A stretch of 47,875 bases of DNA, from contig URNP01000011.1 of the NCBI GenBank assembly GCA_900549225.1, positions 1 to 47,875 of the forward strand. Reading direction: 5' to 3'. The notes under the pieces are model-generated. The model was not told the DNA's origin. It saw only the letters and a list, made by a program, of their open reading frames with translations, and ran no database searches. Source of the DNA: an uncultured Eubacteriales bacterium (GTDB lineage Bacteria; Bacillota; Clostridia; Christensenellales; CAG-917). This document shows, in pieces, positions 40,438 through 47,875 of this stretch (positions are counted from its first letter, which is position 1; every line of letters starts with the position of its first letter). The translations under genes were made by a program, and so were the position numbers.

Positions 40438-40571
40438 GCGCGCTATTGAGCGAATAACTGCGTCAACGCCCTTTTGTTCACCTGTCACGTACGATTCAGT
40501 ACGCTGGGCAGGTTCGCAAAAGGGCGTTTCCTTGTTCTTCATCTCAATATCGCGCTTACAACTCGATTCGG
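40422..40571 (+). repeat. Repeat family A copy A4, behind and overlapping recR
   Basis: This is the cleanest copy. Outer arms 40422-40450 and 40543-40571 match at 28 of 29 positions; the left arm contains the end of recR. Inside are box L GAATAACTGCGTCA (40452-40465), stem ACGCCCTTTTG/CAAAAGGGCGT (40466-40476 with 40517-40527), inner stem CCTG/CAGG (40481-40484 with 40509-40512), TCAC, apical GTACGATTCAGTACGCTGGG (40489-40508) and box R TTCCTTGTTCTTCATC (40528-40543). A T-run follows at 40572, so it can act as a giant terminator for recR. Confidence 0.85.
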
Positions 40572-40752
40572 TTTTTTTTATTGTGTTGGACGGTTTCACA
40601 GTCCTATGCGGACTTAATATTTTTTCACGCTTACAACTCGATTCGGATATATAAAATACTTGCCGTTCAATTTGATTTGAAATGACGAAAGCACCGTTTT
40701 ATGCGGTGCTTTCGTGTGTATAAACGTATCGTTCGTGCAAAAAGAAGAGAAA
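40438..40752. other. Gene-free region between recR and galT
   Basis: It holds copy A4, a second inverted copy of the recR end at about 40627-40646 and the convergent terminator. Nothing else is supported. Confidence 0.75.
40685..40715. terminator. Terminator of galT
   Basis: A perfect 12-bp stem ACGAAAGCACCG/CGGTGCTTTCGT with a seven-base loop. T-rich flanks are weak, but the position behind galT fits. Confidence 0.75.
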
Positions 40753-42300
40753 TCAGCCGATGACGGAATGAATGAATTTGTCAAAGGCTTGTTGACCTTG
40801 TTCGTCGTTTTTGAACACTGCGGTCGTGTCGAGAATCTTCTCGCAAACGTCGTTGATATAGTCGGTGACGGCATTGCCTGCAACCTCGTCCGAACACGCC
40901 GTGCCGTTGTCTACGACAAGTTGAGTTATCATGCCGAGATGCTTGTGCAAGGGGTGAGTTTCATCGGCAAGCGCTTTGAAATCGAGGGCGGTTTTGCCTG
41001 TGAGGATATCGCGGATTTGCGACATTTCGTTTGCAAGTCTGCCGGGCAAAATAAACAAGCCCATAACCTCGATTATGCCTATCGACTCTTGCTTGATGTT
41101 GTGGAGGTCTTTGGCGGGGTGGAAGATTCCGAAGGGGTGCGCTTCGTCGGTGCGGTTGTTGCGGAGAATCAAATTGAATTGATATTCGCCGTCGTCGTTG
41201 ATTGACAATATGGGGGTGATTGCGTTGTGTTGCACCTTTTCGCCGTCCTTTTGCGTGGAGCAAAGCACGTTGACGCTCTCGTCGGAATATTCGTCCCAAG
41301 CGCGTCTGAATTTGTTTGCGACTTCGAGGGCTTGTTTTCTGTTTTTGCTTTCGATTCGCACGATAGAGTTGTACCAGTCAACCACCGAAACGTTGACGTC
41401 GGAGTATCCGCCTGCCTTGAAATATCTGCGTGCGGGGCGAGTGAAAACGGGCAGGACTTTTTTGCCGCCTTGATAGTGATCGTGAGCGAGGATAGAACCT
41501 CCGACTATGGGGAGCGCCGCGTTTGAACCGATAAAGTAGTGCGGGAACATATCGACGAAATCCGCCATTCTGGCAAACGTCGAATCGCTTACGCACATAG
41601 GGCGATGCTCTTTGCAAACCGCAATGACGTGCTGATCGAAGTATCTGTACGGGGAGAACTGCATAAACCAGTTTTCGCCGTCAAGTTCAAAGGGGATTAT
41701 TCTGATATTCTGCCTTGCGGGCATAGCGGCGTTGCCCGAGAATCCAAGCATATTTTCGCACAATACGCATTTGGGATATCCCGTCTTTGCCTCTTTTGCA
41801 AGGCGCACCTGTTCGGGCGTTTTTTCGGGCTTTGAAAGGTTGATCGTAACGACGATATTGCCTCTCGTGCCGTCGTGTTGCCAGACTATGTTTTTCTCAA
41901 AATCTTTGCATCTCAAATAAAGGCTGTCGTATCCGAGTTTGCAAAGGAAGTCGCACGCCTTGTCGACGCCGTTGTAACTTGCCTCGTCGTCGAACATTTC
42001 CACGACGTCGGAGGGAGAGGGCATGACGAGCCCCATAAGTTTGGTTTCAAAATTGGCTTTCGAGTTCTCGTCGACGATTTTTTTGCGCACGGCGAAATCC
42101 GAAAGCGCGCTCATAACCTCGTAAATATCGTACGAGCCGAGTTTCGCTTCCGCGCAGGGTTCGCTCAATCCGAGAGCGTCCAAAAGTTGATTTTGGGCGT
42201 ATATCGCGTTCAAATCGCTCAAATACAGTTTGTTTTGGGCATAATCCAAAAGCCTTGCAACGTTTTGTTTTGCAATTTCTTCAAAAGAAATCCTTGGCAT
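40753..42300 (-). CDS. galT: UTP-hexose-1-phosphate uridylyltransferase, class II GalT
   Basis: The protein is 515 residues, the Firmicutes class II form (not the short E. coli type). GNIVVTINLSKPEKTPEQ, CVLCENMLGFSGNAAMPARQNIR and LPIVGGSILAHDHYQGG (near 262-278) are characteristic. It exchanges UMP between UDP-glucose and galactose-1-phosphate in the Leloir pathway. GGAGGATTTT sets the start at 42300; a longer frame overlaps the promoter. It is divergent from galK, an arrangement that lets both respond to galactose. galE is not in the window. Confidence 0.95.
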   Translation of the reverse strand: MPRISFEEIAKQNVARLLDYAQNKLYLSDLNAIYAQNQLLDALGLSEPCAEAKLGSYDIYEVMSALSDFAVRKKIVDENSKANFETKLMGLVMPSPSDVVEMFDDEASYNGVDKACDFLCKLGYDSLYLRCKDFEKNIVWQHDGTRGNIVVTINLSKPEKTPEQVRLAKEAKTGYPKCVLCENMLGFSGNAAMPARQNIRIIPFELDGENWFMQFSPYRYFDQHVIAVCKEHRPMCVSDSTFARMADFVDMFPHYFIGSNAALPIVGGSILAHDHYQGGKKVLPVFTRPARRYFKAGGYSDVNVSVVDWYNSIVRIESKNRKQALEVANKFRRAWDEYSDESVNVLCSTQKDGEKVQHNAITPILSINDDGEYQFNLILRNNRTDEAHPFGIFHPAKDLHNIKQESIGIIEVMGLFILPGRLANEMSQIRDILTGKTALDFKALADETHPLHKHLGMITQLVVDNGTACSDEVAGNAVTDYINDVCEKILDTTAVFKNDEQGQQAFDKFIHSVIG

Positions 42301-42339
42301 AAAATCCTCCAAAAGAGTATCTGAAATTTTGACGAACAC

Positions 42340-42368
42340 ATTATACCATACGCAGTTTTGCAAGGCAA
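42340..42368 (-). promoter_or_regulatory. Promoter of galT
   Basis: On the minus strand, TTGCCT, 17 bases, TATAAT. Confidence 0.75.
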
Positions 42369-42455
42369 GTCGAAAATGCACTGCTCTGTGAGGTTTTTTT
42401 GCGGTTTTTTCGGCGTCGCGGGGCGCTTATTTATCGGTGCTCGTGAGCAATTGTC

Positions 42456-42498
42456 TTGCAATGCGCAAGGTTGTGTGTTACAATATAGTATACTATAT
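42456..42498 (+). promoter_or_regulatory. Promoter and palindromic operator of galK
   Basis: TTGCAA (42456-42461), 17 bases, TACAAT (42479-42484). The perfect 16-bp palindrome ATATAGTATACTATAT (42483-42498) overlaps the end of the -10 box and the predicted start point near 42491, a typical repressor position. Confidence 0.72.
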
Positions 42499-42518
42499 GC
42501 TAAAAAAGGATATCGACT

Positions 42519-43772
42519 ATGTATATCGATGATTTGAAAGCAAAGAAACTGAGCGACGTTTGCGTCGATCTCTACGGAGAGGCAACAGCCGAGCATACCG
42601 ACAGATTCAACGAACTCGTCAAAATGCACAAAGACATTTTCAATACTGCCGACGTTGAATTTTTCTCGTCTCCGGGAAGAATCGAAATCGTGGGAAATCA
42701 CACCGACCATAACGGCGGAAAAGTGCTTTGCGCCGCTATCAACGTGGATACGCTCGCAAGTGTGTCGTCAAGAAGCGACGGTATAATCGAAGTTAAATCA
42801 AAAGGCTATCCGATGCTTCGCGTGGACGTGAGCAAGCCCGACTTTTCGGTGAGCGAAATCGGCACTTCGACCGCTCTTATCAAAGGCGTGGTGGATTATT
42901 TCAAGCGTTCGGGTAAAAACGTGGGCGGATTCAGCGCGTGTATGACTTCTTCCGTTCCCAAGGGCGCGGGCGTGTCCTCGTCGAGTTCGTTTGAACTTGC
43001 GATTGCCGAAATCCTCAACGATATGTACAACGGCGGCTCGATCGATCCCATATTCAAGGCAAAAGCCTCGCAATACGCCGAAAACACGTTCTTCGGCAAG
43101 CCCTGCGGTCTTATGGACCAAAGCGCAATCGCCCTCGGCGGCGTAAACCTGATAGACTTTGCATCGTTTGACGATCCGCTCGTCGAAAAGGCGCATTGGG
43201 CGTTCAAAGATCTCGACATATACGTCATCGCTACGGGCGGCGATCACAGCGATCTCACCGACGACTACGCCGCAATTCCGCACGAAATGAAAGAGGTGGC
43301 TGCGTGCTTCGGCGCAAAACTGCTCCACGAGATCTCTCCAGAAAAATGGGAGCGCGACAAAAAAAATATCGTCGGCAAGGTGAGCGAGAGAGCGTACCTT
43401 CGCGCAGAACACTTCTTTGAGGAGAACGCGCGCGTTGAAAACGCCGTCAAGGCAATCGACGAGAGCGACGAGGAAGCGTTCCTTGCAATCGTAAACGAAT
43501 CGGGATTGAGTTCTCGATACAAACTTCAGAATACCTATTCGCCTGCGGGCAAGAATCACAATCTTGAAAATGCGCTCGACAGAGTGGTGAAGATTCAGGG
43601 CGTCGTGGCTTCTCGCGTGCACGGCGGCGGCTTTGCAGGCACGATTCTCGTGTTTGCTCAAAAGAAAGAAAGCGGCGTCGAACCTGCTCTCAAGGTTATG
43701 TTCGGTGACGAAAACGTTTTCAAACTCGCAATCCGCCAAAGCGGTGCGACAAAAATCGAATTGGGGGAATAA
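42519..43772 (+). CDS. galK: Galactokinase-like GHMP kinase
   Basis: The protein is 417 residues. It phosphorylates galactose at C1. The galactokinase signature appears as GRIEIVGNHTDHNGG (53-67) where GR-NLIGEHTDYNGG is usual; the changes E to N and Y to H are close to the sugar site. The ATP loop VPKGAGVSSSSSFEL (146-160) and the third motif SRVHGGGFAGTILVF are normal, and LMDQSAIALGG supplies the catalytic Asp. Galactose remains the best guess because galT is divergent. AAAAGGA precedes the start. lgt follows after three bases, so galK, lgt and pncB are probably one transcript. Confidence 0.9.
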   Translation: MYIDDLKAKKLSDVCVDLYGEATAEHTDRFNELVKMHKDIFNTADVEFFSSPGRIEIVGNHTDHNGGKVLCAAINVDTLASVSSRSDGIIEVKSKGYPMLRVDVSKPDFSVSEIGTSTALIKGVVDYFKRSGKNVGGFSACMTSSVPKGAGVSSSSSFELAIAEILNDMYNGGSIDPIFKAKASQYAENTFFGKPCGLMDQSAIALGGVNLIDFASFDDPLVEKAHWAFKDLDIYVIATGGDHSDLTDDYAAIPHEMKEVAACFGAKLLHEISPEKWERDKKNIVGKVSERAYLRAEHFFEENARVENAVKAIDESDEEAFLAIVNESGLSSRYKLQNTYSPAGKNHNLENALDRVVKIQGVVASRVHGGGFAGTILVFAQKKESGVEPALKVMFGDENVFKLAIRQSGATKIELGE

Positions 43773-43775
43773 ATT

Positions 43776-44951
43776 ATGTTAGGATACGTTTTATCGACGG
43801 CGTCGGACCCCAGAGTCGCTTTTTCAATCGGCAATCTTACCGTGCAATGGTACGGCTTGCTCATCGTGTGCGGTATGCTCCTCGGACTTCTCTATGCGTG
43901 TTGGCAGGCAAAACGAGTGGGACTCACCTCGGACGACGCGGTTGAATTGTTCTTGTGGCTAATTCCGCTTGCAATCGTATTTGCAAGACTTTTGTACGTC
44001 ATTCCGCGCGCAGACGAATATTTCGGAAACAACGGACTCGAAGGCTGGGATAAATTCGTCAATATCATTGCCGTTTGGAAAGGCGGCATAACCATAATCG
44101 GCGGACTCGTGGGCGGACTTCTCGGCGCGGTGTTTTTCACGCTCCGTCACAAAAAACAGACCAACTATCTCAACGTCATCGACCTCGTCGTAGTGCCCGT
44201 TCTCATCGGTCAAATCATAGGCAGATGGGGCAACTTCGTCAATCAGGAGGCGTTCGGACTTCCTATCACGAACGAGGCGTTGCAATTCTTCCCGTTCGGC
44301 GTGTACATAACCGATCCGAGCGGAGTCGAAGGAGAATTTTTGCAAATTGTCAATAATCACATTCGGGCAGGCGGCGGCGGAAACTGGTTCTGCGCAACAT
44401 TCTTCTACGAGGGAGTGTGGAACACTATCGGCGCGATTTTCTGCGTATGGATGTGGCAAAGAAACTATCAGAAAAAATACCCCGGTATCTTGATGATTTT
44501 CTATCTGTTCTGGTATTGCATCGGCAGATTCTGGCTTGAATTTTTGCGTATGGACGCAGTGCCCGTCACCAAGACGGCGTGCCTTATCGTTGCGATTCTT
44601 GCGCTTATCGTCGGCGTTTTGTATATCCTTGCACGCACTTCGCGACTTGCGTATCTCGACGTGAGAGGAGTCGCTCAAAACGGTGCGGAGGGAGCGGTGC
44701 TCACCGACTATGAAGTGAAAAACTACAAGTTTGTCGGCAAACTCTTTGCGAGCGCCGCAAATCAAGGAGAAAAAGCAGCGGACAAAATATCGGCGTTTTT
44801 CGCAACGCTTTTGCTCAAAATCGGATACGTCAGAAAGAGCGAACCCGACTATATCGCAATAGATTTTGATAATACAGAGTATTATCACGTTCCCAAAGAC
44901 TACAAGCGTAGATTCAACGCAATGAAAAAACAGGACGTTTACGGCGCATAA
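43776..44951 (+). CDS. lgt: Prolipoprotein diacylglyceryl transferase
   Basis: The protein is 391 residues with about seven membrane helices. It attaches diacylglycerol to the lipobox cysteine of prelipoproteins. The signature GRWGNFVNQEAFG (149-161) and the early WYGLLIVCG motif are intact. After the core (ending near 290) there is a hydrophilic C-terminal extension of about 100 residues (VRGVAQNGAEGAVLTDYEVK and onward) that short Lgt proteins lack. It follows galK by three bases. Clients in this window include the BspA-like lipoprotein and the BMP protein. Confidence 0.94.
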   Translation: MLGYVLSTASDPRVAFSIGNLTVQWYGLLIVCGMLLGLLYACWQAKRVGLTSDDAVELFLWLIPLAIVFARLLYVIPRADEYFGNNGLEGWDKFVNIIAVWKGGITIIGGLVGGLLGAVFFTLRHKKQTNYLNVIDLVVVPVLIGQIIGRWGNFVNQEAFGLPITNEALQFFPFGVYITDPSGVEGEFLQIVNNHIRAGGGGNWFCATFFYEGVWNTIGAIFCVWMWQRNYQKKYPGILMIFYLFWYCIGRFWLEFLRMDAVPVTKTACLIVAILALIVGVLYILARTSRLAYLDVRGVAQNGAEGAVLTDYEVKNYKFVGKLFASAANQGEKAADKISAFFATLLLKIGYVRKSEPDYIAIDFDNTEYYHVPKDYKRRFNAMKKQDVYGA

Positions 44952-44976
44952 TAACGTCAAACGTCAGGAGTTTCGT

Positions 44977-46428
44977 ATGACAAACAACGGTTATATCACG
45001 GAAAGAATCAAAACCAACAACCTCACCCTTCTTACCGACCTTTACCAACTCACGATGATGAACGGTTATCGTCATTGCAATCTCGACGGCAGAAGGGCGG
45101 TGTTCGATATCTTCTATCGCGGGAGCGGCGGCTATTCCTACGCAATTGCGGCAGGGCTCGAACAAGCAATAGATTATATACTCAATCTTCATTTCGACGA
45201 GAGCGATATCGAGTATTTGCGCTCGCTCAAAATCTTTGACGAGGACTTTTTGAAGGCGCTCAAAGACTTCGAGTTCACGGGAGATATCAAGGCCGTGCCC
45301 GAGGGGACGATGGTGTTTCCTTACGAGCCGATACTCACGGTGTCCGCTCCGCTTTGGCAGGCGCAACTCGTGGAAACTGCGCTGTTGACTTTCGTCAATC
45401 ATCAGACTTTGATTGCAACCAAAGCCGCAAGATTGAAAGAGTGTACGAAGAATAAAATCAGCGAATTCGGACTTCGCAGGGCGCAAGGTCCGGACGCAGG
45501 CATCTACGGCGCGCGTGCGGCGTGCATAGGCGGTTGCAGAACGACCTCCAACGTCGTGTCGGGCAAACTTTTCGGGATCCCCGTCACGGGTACGCACTCG
45601 CACAGTTGGGTTATGTCCTTTGATACAGAACTCGAAGCGTTTGAAAAATACGCAGAGATTTATCCCGACAACTGCTTGTTGCTCGTGGACACGTACGACA
45701 CGCTCAAGAGCGGCGTCCCCAACGCAATCAAGGTTTTCGACAAACTCAAAGCGGAAGGGCATAAACCCGTTGGAATCAGGCTTGACAGCGGAGATTTGGC
45801 GTATCTGAGCCGCAAAGCGAGAGTTATGCTCGACGAGGCAGGGCATCAGGATTGTTTGATATTCGCAACCAACGACCTTGACGAAGACATACTGCTCGCG
45901 CTCAACTCGCAGGACGCGAAAATCGACGTTTACGGCATCGGCACGAAACTTATCACGAGTTATAACAACGCCTCGCTCGGCGGCGTGTACAAACTCTGCG
46001 CGCTCGAAGAGAACGGCGTTCTAGTGCCCAAAATCAAGGTGTCAAACAGCCACGAAAAGACCACCAATCCCGGCGTGAAAAAGATCGTGCGTATCTTCAA
46101 GGACGGTATGGCGCAAGCGGATTTGATTTGCCTCGAGGACGAAACTTTCGACACTTCAAAACCGCTGACGGTGTTCCATCCCGAGCAGACGTGGAAGAAA
46201 ACCACCTTCACCGATTATCAACTCAAAGAACTTATGGTGCAGATTTTCAAGGACGGAAAACTCGTGTACGATATGCCGTCGCTCAAAGAAATTTGCGACA
46301 GAGAGGACGAGTCGATCGCGTCGTTCTTCCCCGAGTACAGAAGGGTTGTCAACACGCAGGAGTACAAGGTGGACTTGTCGCAAAAACTGTGGGATTTGAA
46401 GCGCGAATTGCTCAACAGCGCACACTGA
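44977..46428 (+). CDS. pncB: Nicotinate phosphoribosyltransferase
   Basis: The protein is 483 residues. It makes nicotinate mononucleotide from nicotinate and PRPP (NAD salvage). The opening LLTDLYQLTMMNGY, the FRRAQGPD-like LRRAQGPDAGIYGARAA, the phosphate/His region GTHSHSWVMSF and the Asp-containing VGIRLDSGDLAYLS are diagnostic for the Firmicutes/eukaryote-type enzyme. CAGGAG precedes the start. It is 25 bases behind lgt and ends the operon before a terminator. Confidence 0.95.
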   Translation: MTNNGYITERIKTNNLTLLTDLYQLTMMNGYRHCNLDGRRAVFDIFYRGSGGYSYAIAAGLEQAIDYILNLHFDESDIEYLRSLKIFDEDFLKALKDFEFTGDIKAVPEGTMVFPYEPILTVSAPLWQAQLVETALLTFVNHQTLIATKAARLKECTKNKISEFGLRRAQGPDAGIYGARAACIGGCRTTSNVVSGKLFGIPVTGTHSHSWVMSFDTELEAFEKYAEIYPDNCLLLVDTYDTLKSGVPNAIKVFDKLKAEGHKPVGIRLDSGDLAYLSRKARVMLDEAGHQDCLIFATNDLDEDILLALNSQDAKIDVYGIGTKLITSYNNASLGGVYKLCALEENGVLVPKIKVSNSHEKTTNPGVKKIVRIFKDGMAQADLICLEDETFDTSKPLTVFHPEQTWKKTTFTDYQLKELMVQIFKDGKLVYDMPSLKEICDREDESIASFFPEYRRVVNTQEYKVDLSQKLWDLKRELLNSAH

Positions 46429-46822
46429 TTGCAGATAATCTCGACAGCAAGAAAATCGGCAAATTTTCATTGAAAGTTTTATAAAAACGTACGACGTTAT
46501 TTTGAAAAGCGAAGGCAAAACCGCCTTCGCTTTTTGCGTAGAGTGAGGTGGTTTTTAGAGTCGGTATTCAATTCTAATTTAAGTGATAATCAATTCATAT
46601 TTAGAGAGAAAAATCGGTGCGTGTTTTAATATTGCAAGCAGCATGTTTTTTGCAAAAAAAGAGTTTTACGTCGCGAATTATAAACATAAAATATCGTTTT
46701 TGCTGACAAATCGACATTTTTCGGCAAAACATTATTCGCCGTTCCAGTGCGATTTTTGCTATATTTTTCATATAAAAATCAAGTCGACCGTTATATAGAA
46801 AATAAGTCGTTTCGAGGCAAAT
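46429..46822. other. Intergenic region between pncB and the DivIVA-like gene
   Basis: After the pncB terminator the sequence is AT-rich. An open frame at 46583-46798 has no ribosome site and no recognisable product. I cannot name a firm promoter for the next gene. Confidence 0.6.
46505..46535 (+). terminator. Terminator of galK-lgt-pncB
   Basis: AAAAGCGAAGGC and GCCTTCGCTTTTT pair around a six-base loop, about 75 bases after the pncB stop. Confidence 0.9.
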
Positions 46823-47512
46823 ATGAAAAAGAAAAAGACACCGAGATTTCCGCTTGCAAGAAAAGGATACGACCGTGATGCCGTGGAGAGTTATATTGCG
46901 CTCGAGCAAGCCAAAGCCGACGAGATTCAACTCGAGCAAAGGGAGCGAGTGAACGCACTCAAGCAAGAGAACGAAACGCTTAAATTGCAGGTGGAAACGC
47001 TCAAGGGCAGAGAGGAGCAAATCAAACTTGCGCTTGTATCCGCCACGCAAAACGCAGACAGAATGAGCGAGGACGTCAAGCGCAGATATAAGCAGGAACT
47101 TGACAGATTGAGGCTGTTCCGCGCCAAGTGGCTCGGTGCGTACGAGCAGATGCGAGAGCGGTATCATTTTGACAAAGACGCACTGAACGTGGAGAGCGTT
47201 GCCGTGTCGGTGGAGATCGAACTCAAGAAGTTTTTGGCGCAGGATTTTTCACTCAACAAATGCGTGAGCGAGGATATCATGGAAGCGCACTTCAGACAAG
47301 AGGTGGAGCGACTGACCAATCAGCAACTGAACTGCCAAATGAACGTGCAGTCGGAGCAAACGGCAGAGCCGAAAAACACCGACGATTTGAGAGCAAAACT
47401 CAAAGAGGCGGAAAACAAGAGAAAGGCGAAAACGTCAGCGGCGTTTTCGATCGAGGACGCACTGAATCCAAAGAACTCGCTTGAAGATAATTTTAATGCC
47501 ATAAGAGGATGA
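46823..47512 (+). CDS. DivIVA-like coiled-coil protein
   Basis: The protein is 229 residues. The start KTPRFPLARKGYDRDAVESYIALEQ resembles the DivIVA/GpsB N-terminal lipid-binding domain (FxxxxRGYDxxEVDxFL), and a long coiled coil (about 28-100) follows, rich in Glu, Gln and Lys. The C-terminal region is polar with a second helical stretch near 190-205. Such proteins mark curved membranes at poles or septa. The match is partial, so the exact role is open. CGAGG lies seven bases before the ATG. The stop codon lies inside the left arm of a 23-bp perfect hairpin. Confidence 0.8.
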   Translation: MKKKKTPRFPLARKGYDRDAVESYIALEQAKADEIQLEQRERVNALKQENETLKLQVETLKGREEQIKLALVSATQNADRMSEDVKRRYKQELDRLRLFRAKWLGAYEQMRERYHFDKDALNVESVAVSVEIELKKFLAQDFSLNKCVSEDIMEAHFRQEVERLTNQQLNCQMNVQSEQTAEPKNTDDLRAKLKEAENKRKAKTSAAFSIEDALNPKNSLEDNFNAIRG

Positions 47513-47554
47513 AACAAAAAGCACGCCCCAAGCGTGCTTTTTGTTTCATCCTCT
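47504..47554 (+). terminator. Extended terminator whose stem contains the end of the gene
   Basis: Bases 47504-47526 are exactly complementary to 47532-47554, a 23-bp stem with a five-base loop. The inner part (AAAAAGCACGC/GCGTGCTTTTT) is an ordinary terminator; the outer part repeats the last nine bases of the gene, including the TGA, in inverse. Confidence 0.9.
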
Positions 47555-47695
47555 ACAAGAGTGAGCGAGGGAGAACTTAAAATTGAAGTGCCCCTTTCCT
47601 CACGTGTTTTGTTTCATCCTCTACAAGAGTGAGCGTGTAGTACTCAAAATTGAAGTGCCCCCTCTTTCCTCAAATTTCCCCTTTCCTCACGTGTT
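47541..47695 (+). repeat. Tandem repeat at the right end
   Basis: A stretch of about 28 bases starting TTTGTTTCATCC occurs at 47540-47567 and again at 47608-47635. Each copy is followed by AAAATTGAAGTGCCCC and TTTCCTCACGTG. The first eight to fourteen bases also match the end of the DivIVA-like gene in inverse. Confidence 0.75.
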
Positions 47696-47760
47696 TTCCC
47701 TATCGTCGTTCCCCCTCTGCACTCCGTTTGAGGGAACCCACGGCGACCGCGTAGCGGGGG
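47640..47760 (+). repeat. Repeat family D, right copy
   Basis: It is the inverted partner of the left window edge. It contains CTTTCCTCACGTGTTTTCCC, CGTTCCCCCT paired with GAGGGAAC, and CCACGGCGACCGCGTAGCGG. Function unknown. Confidence 0.6.
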
Positions 47761-47875
47761 ACAACACTCGGTGCTCGCATAGATAAGTATCGCCCCCTTG
47801 TTATATCACTGCGCTTTGTGCGCCAGGCGTGGCCAACAACACGGCGCAGTCGCTTGTACTGTTCGTCAAGCTCGA

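Larger units (their letters stand above)
47513..47875. other. Gene-free right end made of repeats
   Basis: It holds the extended terminator, a tandem 68-base repeat and family D. The final 110 bases are unlike the rest of the window and may belong to a larger element cut by the window edge; a minus-strand open frame there is not supported. Confidence 0.6.

Noticed and set aside
46583..46798. 71-residue plus-strand frame
   Set aside because: No ribosome site, AT-rich composition and no recognisable features; a similar antisense frame overlaps it.
47702..47875. Possible truncated minus-strand gene at the right edge (reads LDEQYKRLRRVVGHAWRTKR)
   Set aside because: It runs through the repeat D palindromes, shows no family match and has no visible start. 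It may be chance or the end of a gene outside the window.

Overview
The window looks like chromosomal DNA from an uncultured Clostridia-type Bacillota, probably an intestinal lineage. This is an inference. It rests on strong AGGAGG-type ribosome sites, vegetative promoters of the TTGACA-N16-18-TATAAT type, a CIRCE-like HrcA operator before groESL, the single-chain iron-sulfur serine dehydratase, the class II galT, the BMP-type nucleoside importer and a BspA-like lipoprotein with Listeria-Bacteroides repeats. I see no prophage, CRISPR array, transposase gene or tRNA gene. There is one stable RNA gene, ssrA (tmRNA).

Layout. 0-3 kb (minus strand): pgk, trmL and a small membrane protein. 3.2-6.4 kb: a leaderless gene for a membrane/zinc-ribbon protein, a Pr6Pr-like and alpha/beta hydrolase pair, and an HdeD-like protein. 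6.7-9.8 kb: a tandem-domain class II aldolase beside a GSAM-like aminotransferase. 10-11.9 kb: HU, an XRE-cupin regulator with an operator array, and a decayed methyltransferase. 12-15.4 kb: tldD-tldE and ssrA. 15.6-19.4 kb: a giant BspA-like lipoprotein. 19.7-27.2 kb: sdaA, typA, an HMA chaperone, a family M24 peptidase and a MATE transporter. 27.7-33.6 kb: a purine salvage and nucleoside uptake operon (xpt, BMP lipoprotein, ATPase, two permeases). 33.7-36.4 kb: dCMP deaminase and groESL. 37.1-40.4 kb: a SPOR-like protein, then dnaX-ybaB-recR. 40.7-46.4 kb: divergent galT and galK, with lgt and pncB behind galK. 46.8-47.5 kb: a DivIVA-like coiled-coil protein.

The most unusual content is in the intergenic DNA. 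One repeat family (called A here) occurs at least five times, just behind the stop codons of pgk, groEL (two copies), recR and typA. Every copy shares two short boxes and an apical motif, while the stems between them differ completely in sequence and still pair. In two of these copies (recR and groEL) the outermost stem is an inverted copy of the host gene's own 3' end, including its stop codon. The DivIVA-like gene shows the same inverted 3'-end duplication in its terminator, without a family A element. A second family (B, two copies) also keeps three helices by compensatory change, and one B copy sits inside the apical loop of an A copy. Both ends of the window fall in inverted copies of a third repeat (D), as expected if the sequence is a contig that broke at repeats.

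Other notable points: promoters that would place +1 of two genes (3205 and dnaX) on or next to the start codon; two GTTTAG-N5-CTAAAC operators 80 bp apart before the XRE-cupin gene; a palindrome over the galK start point; and a degenerate duplicated aldolase domain.
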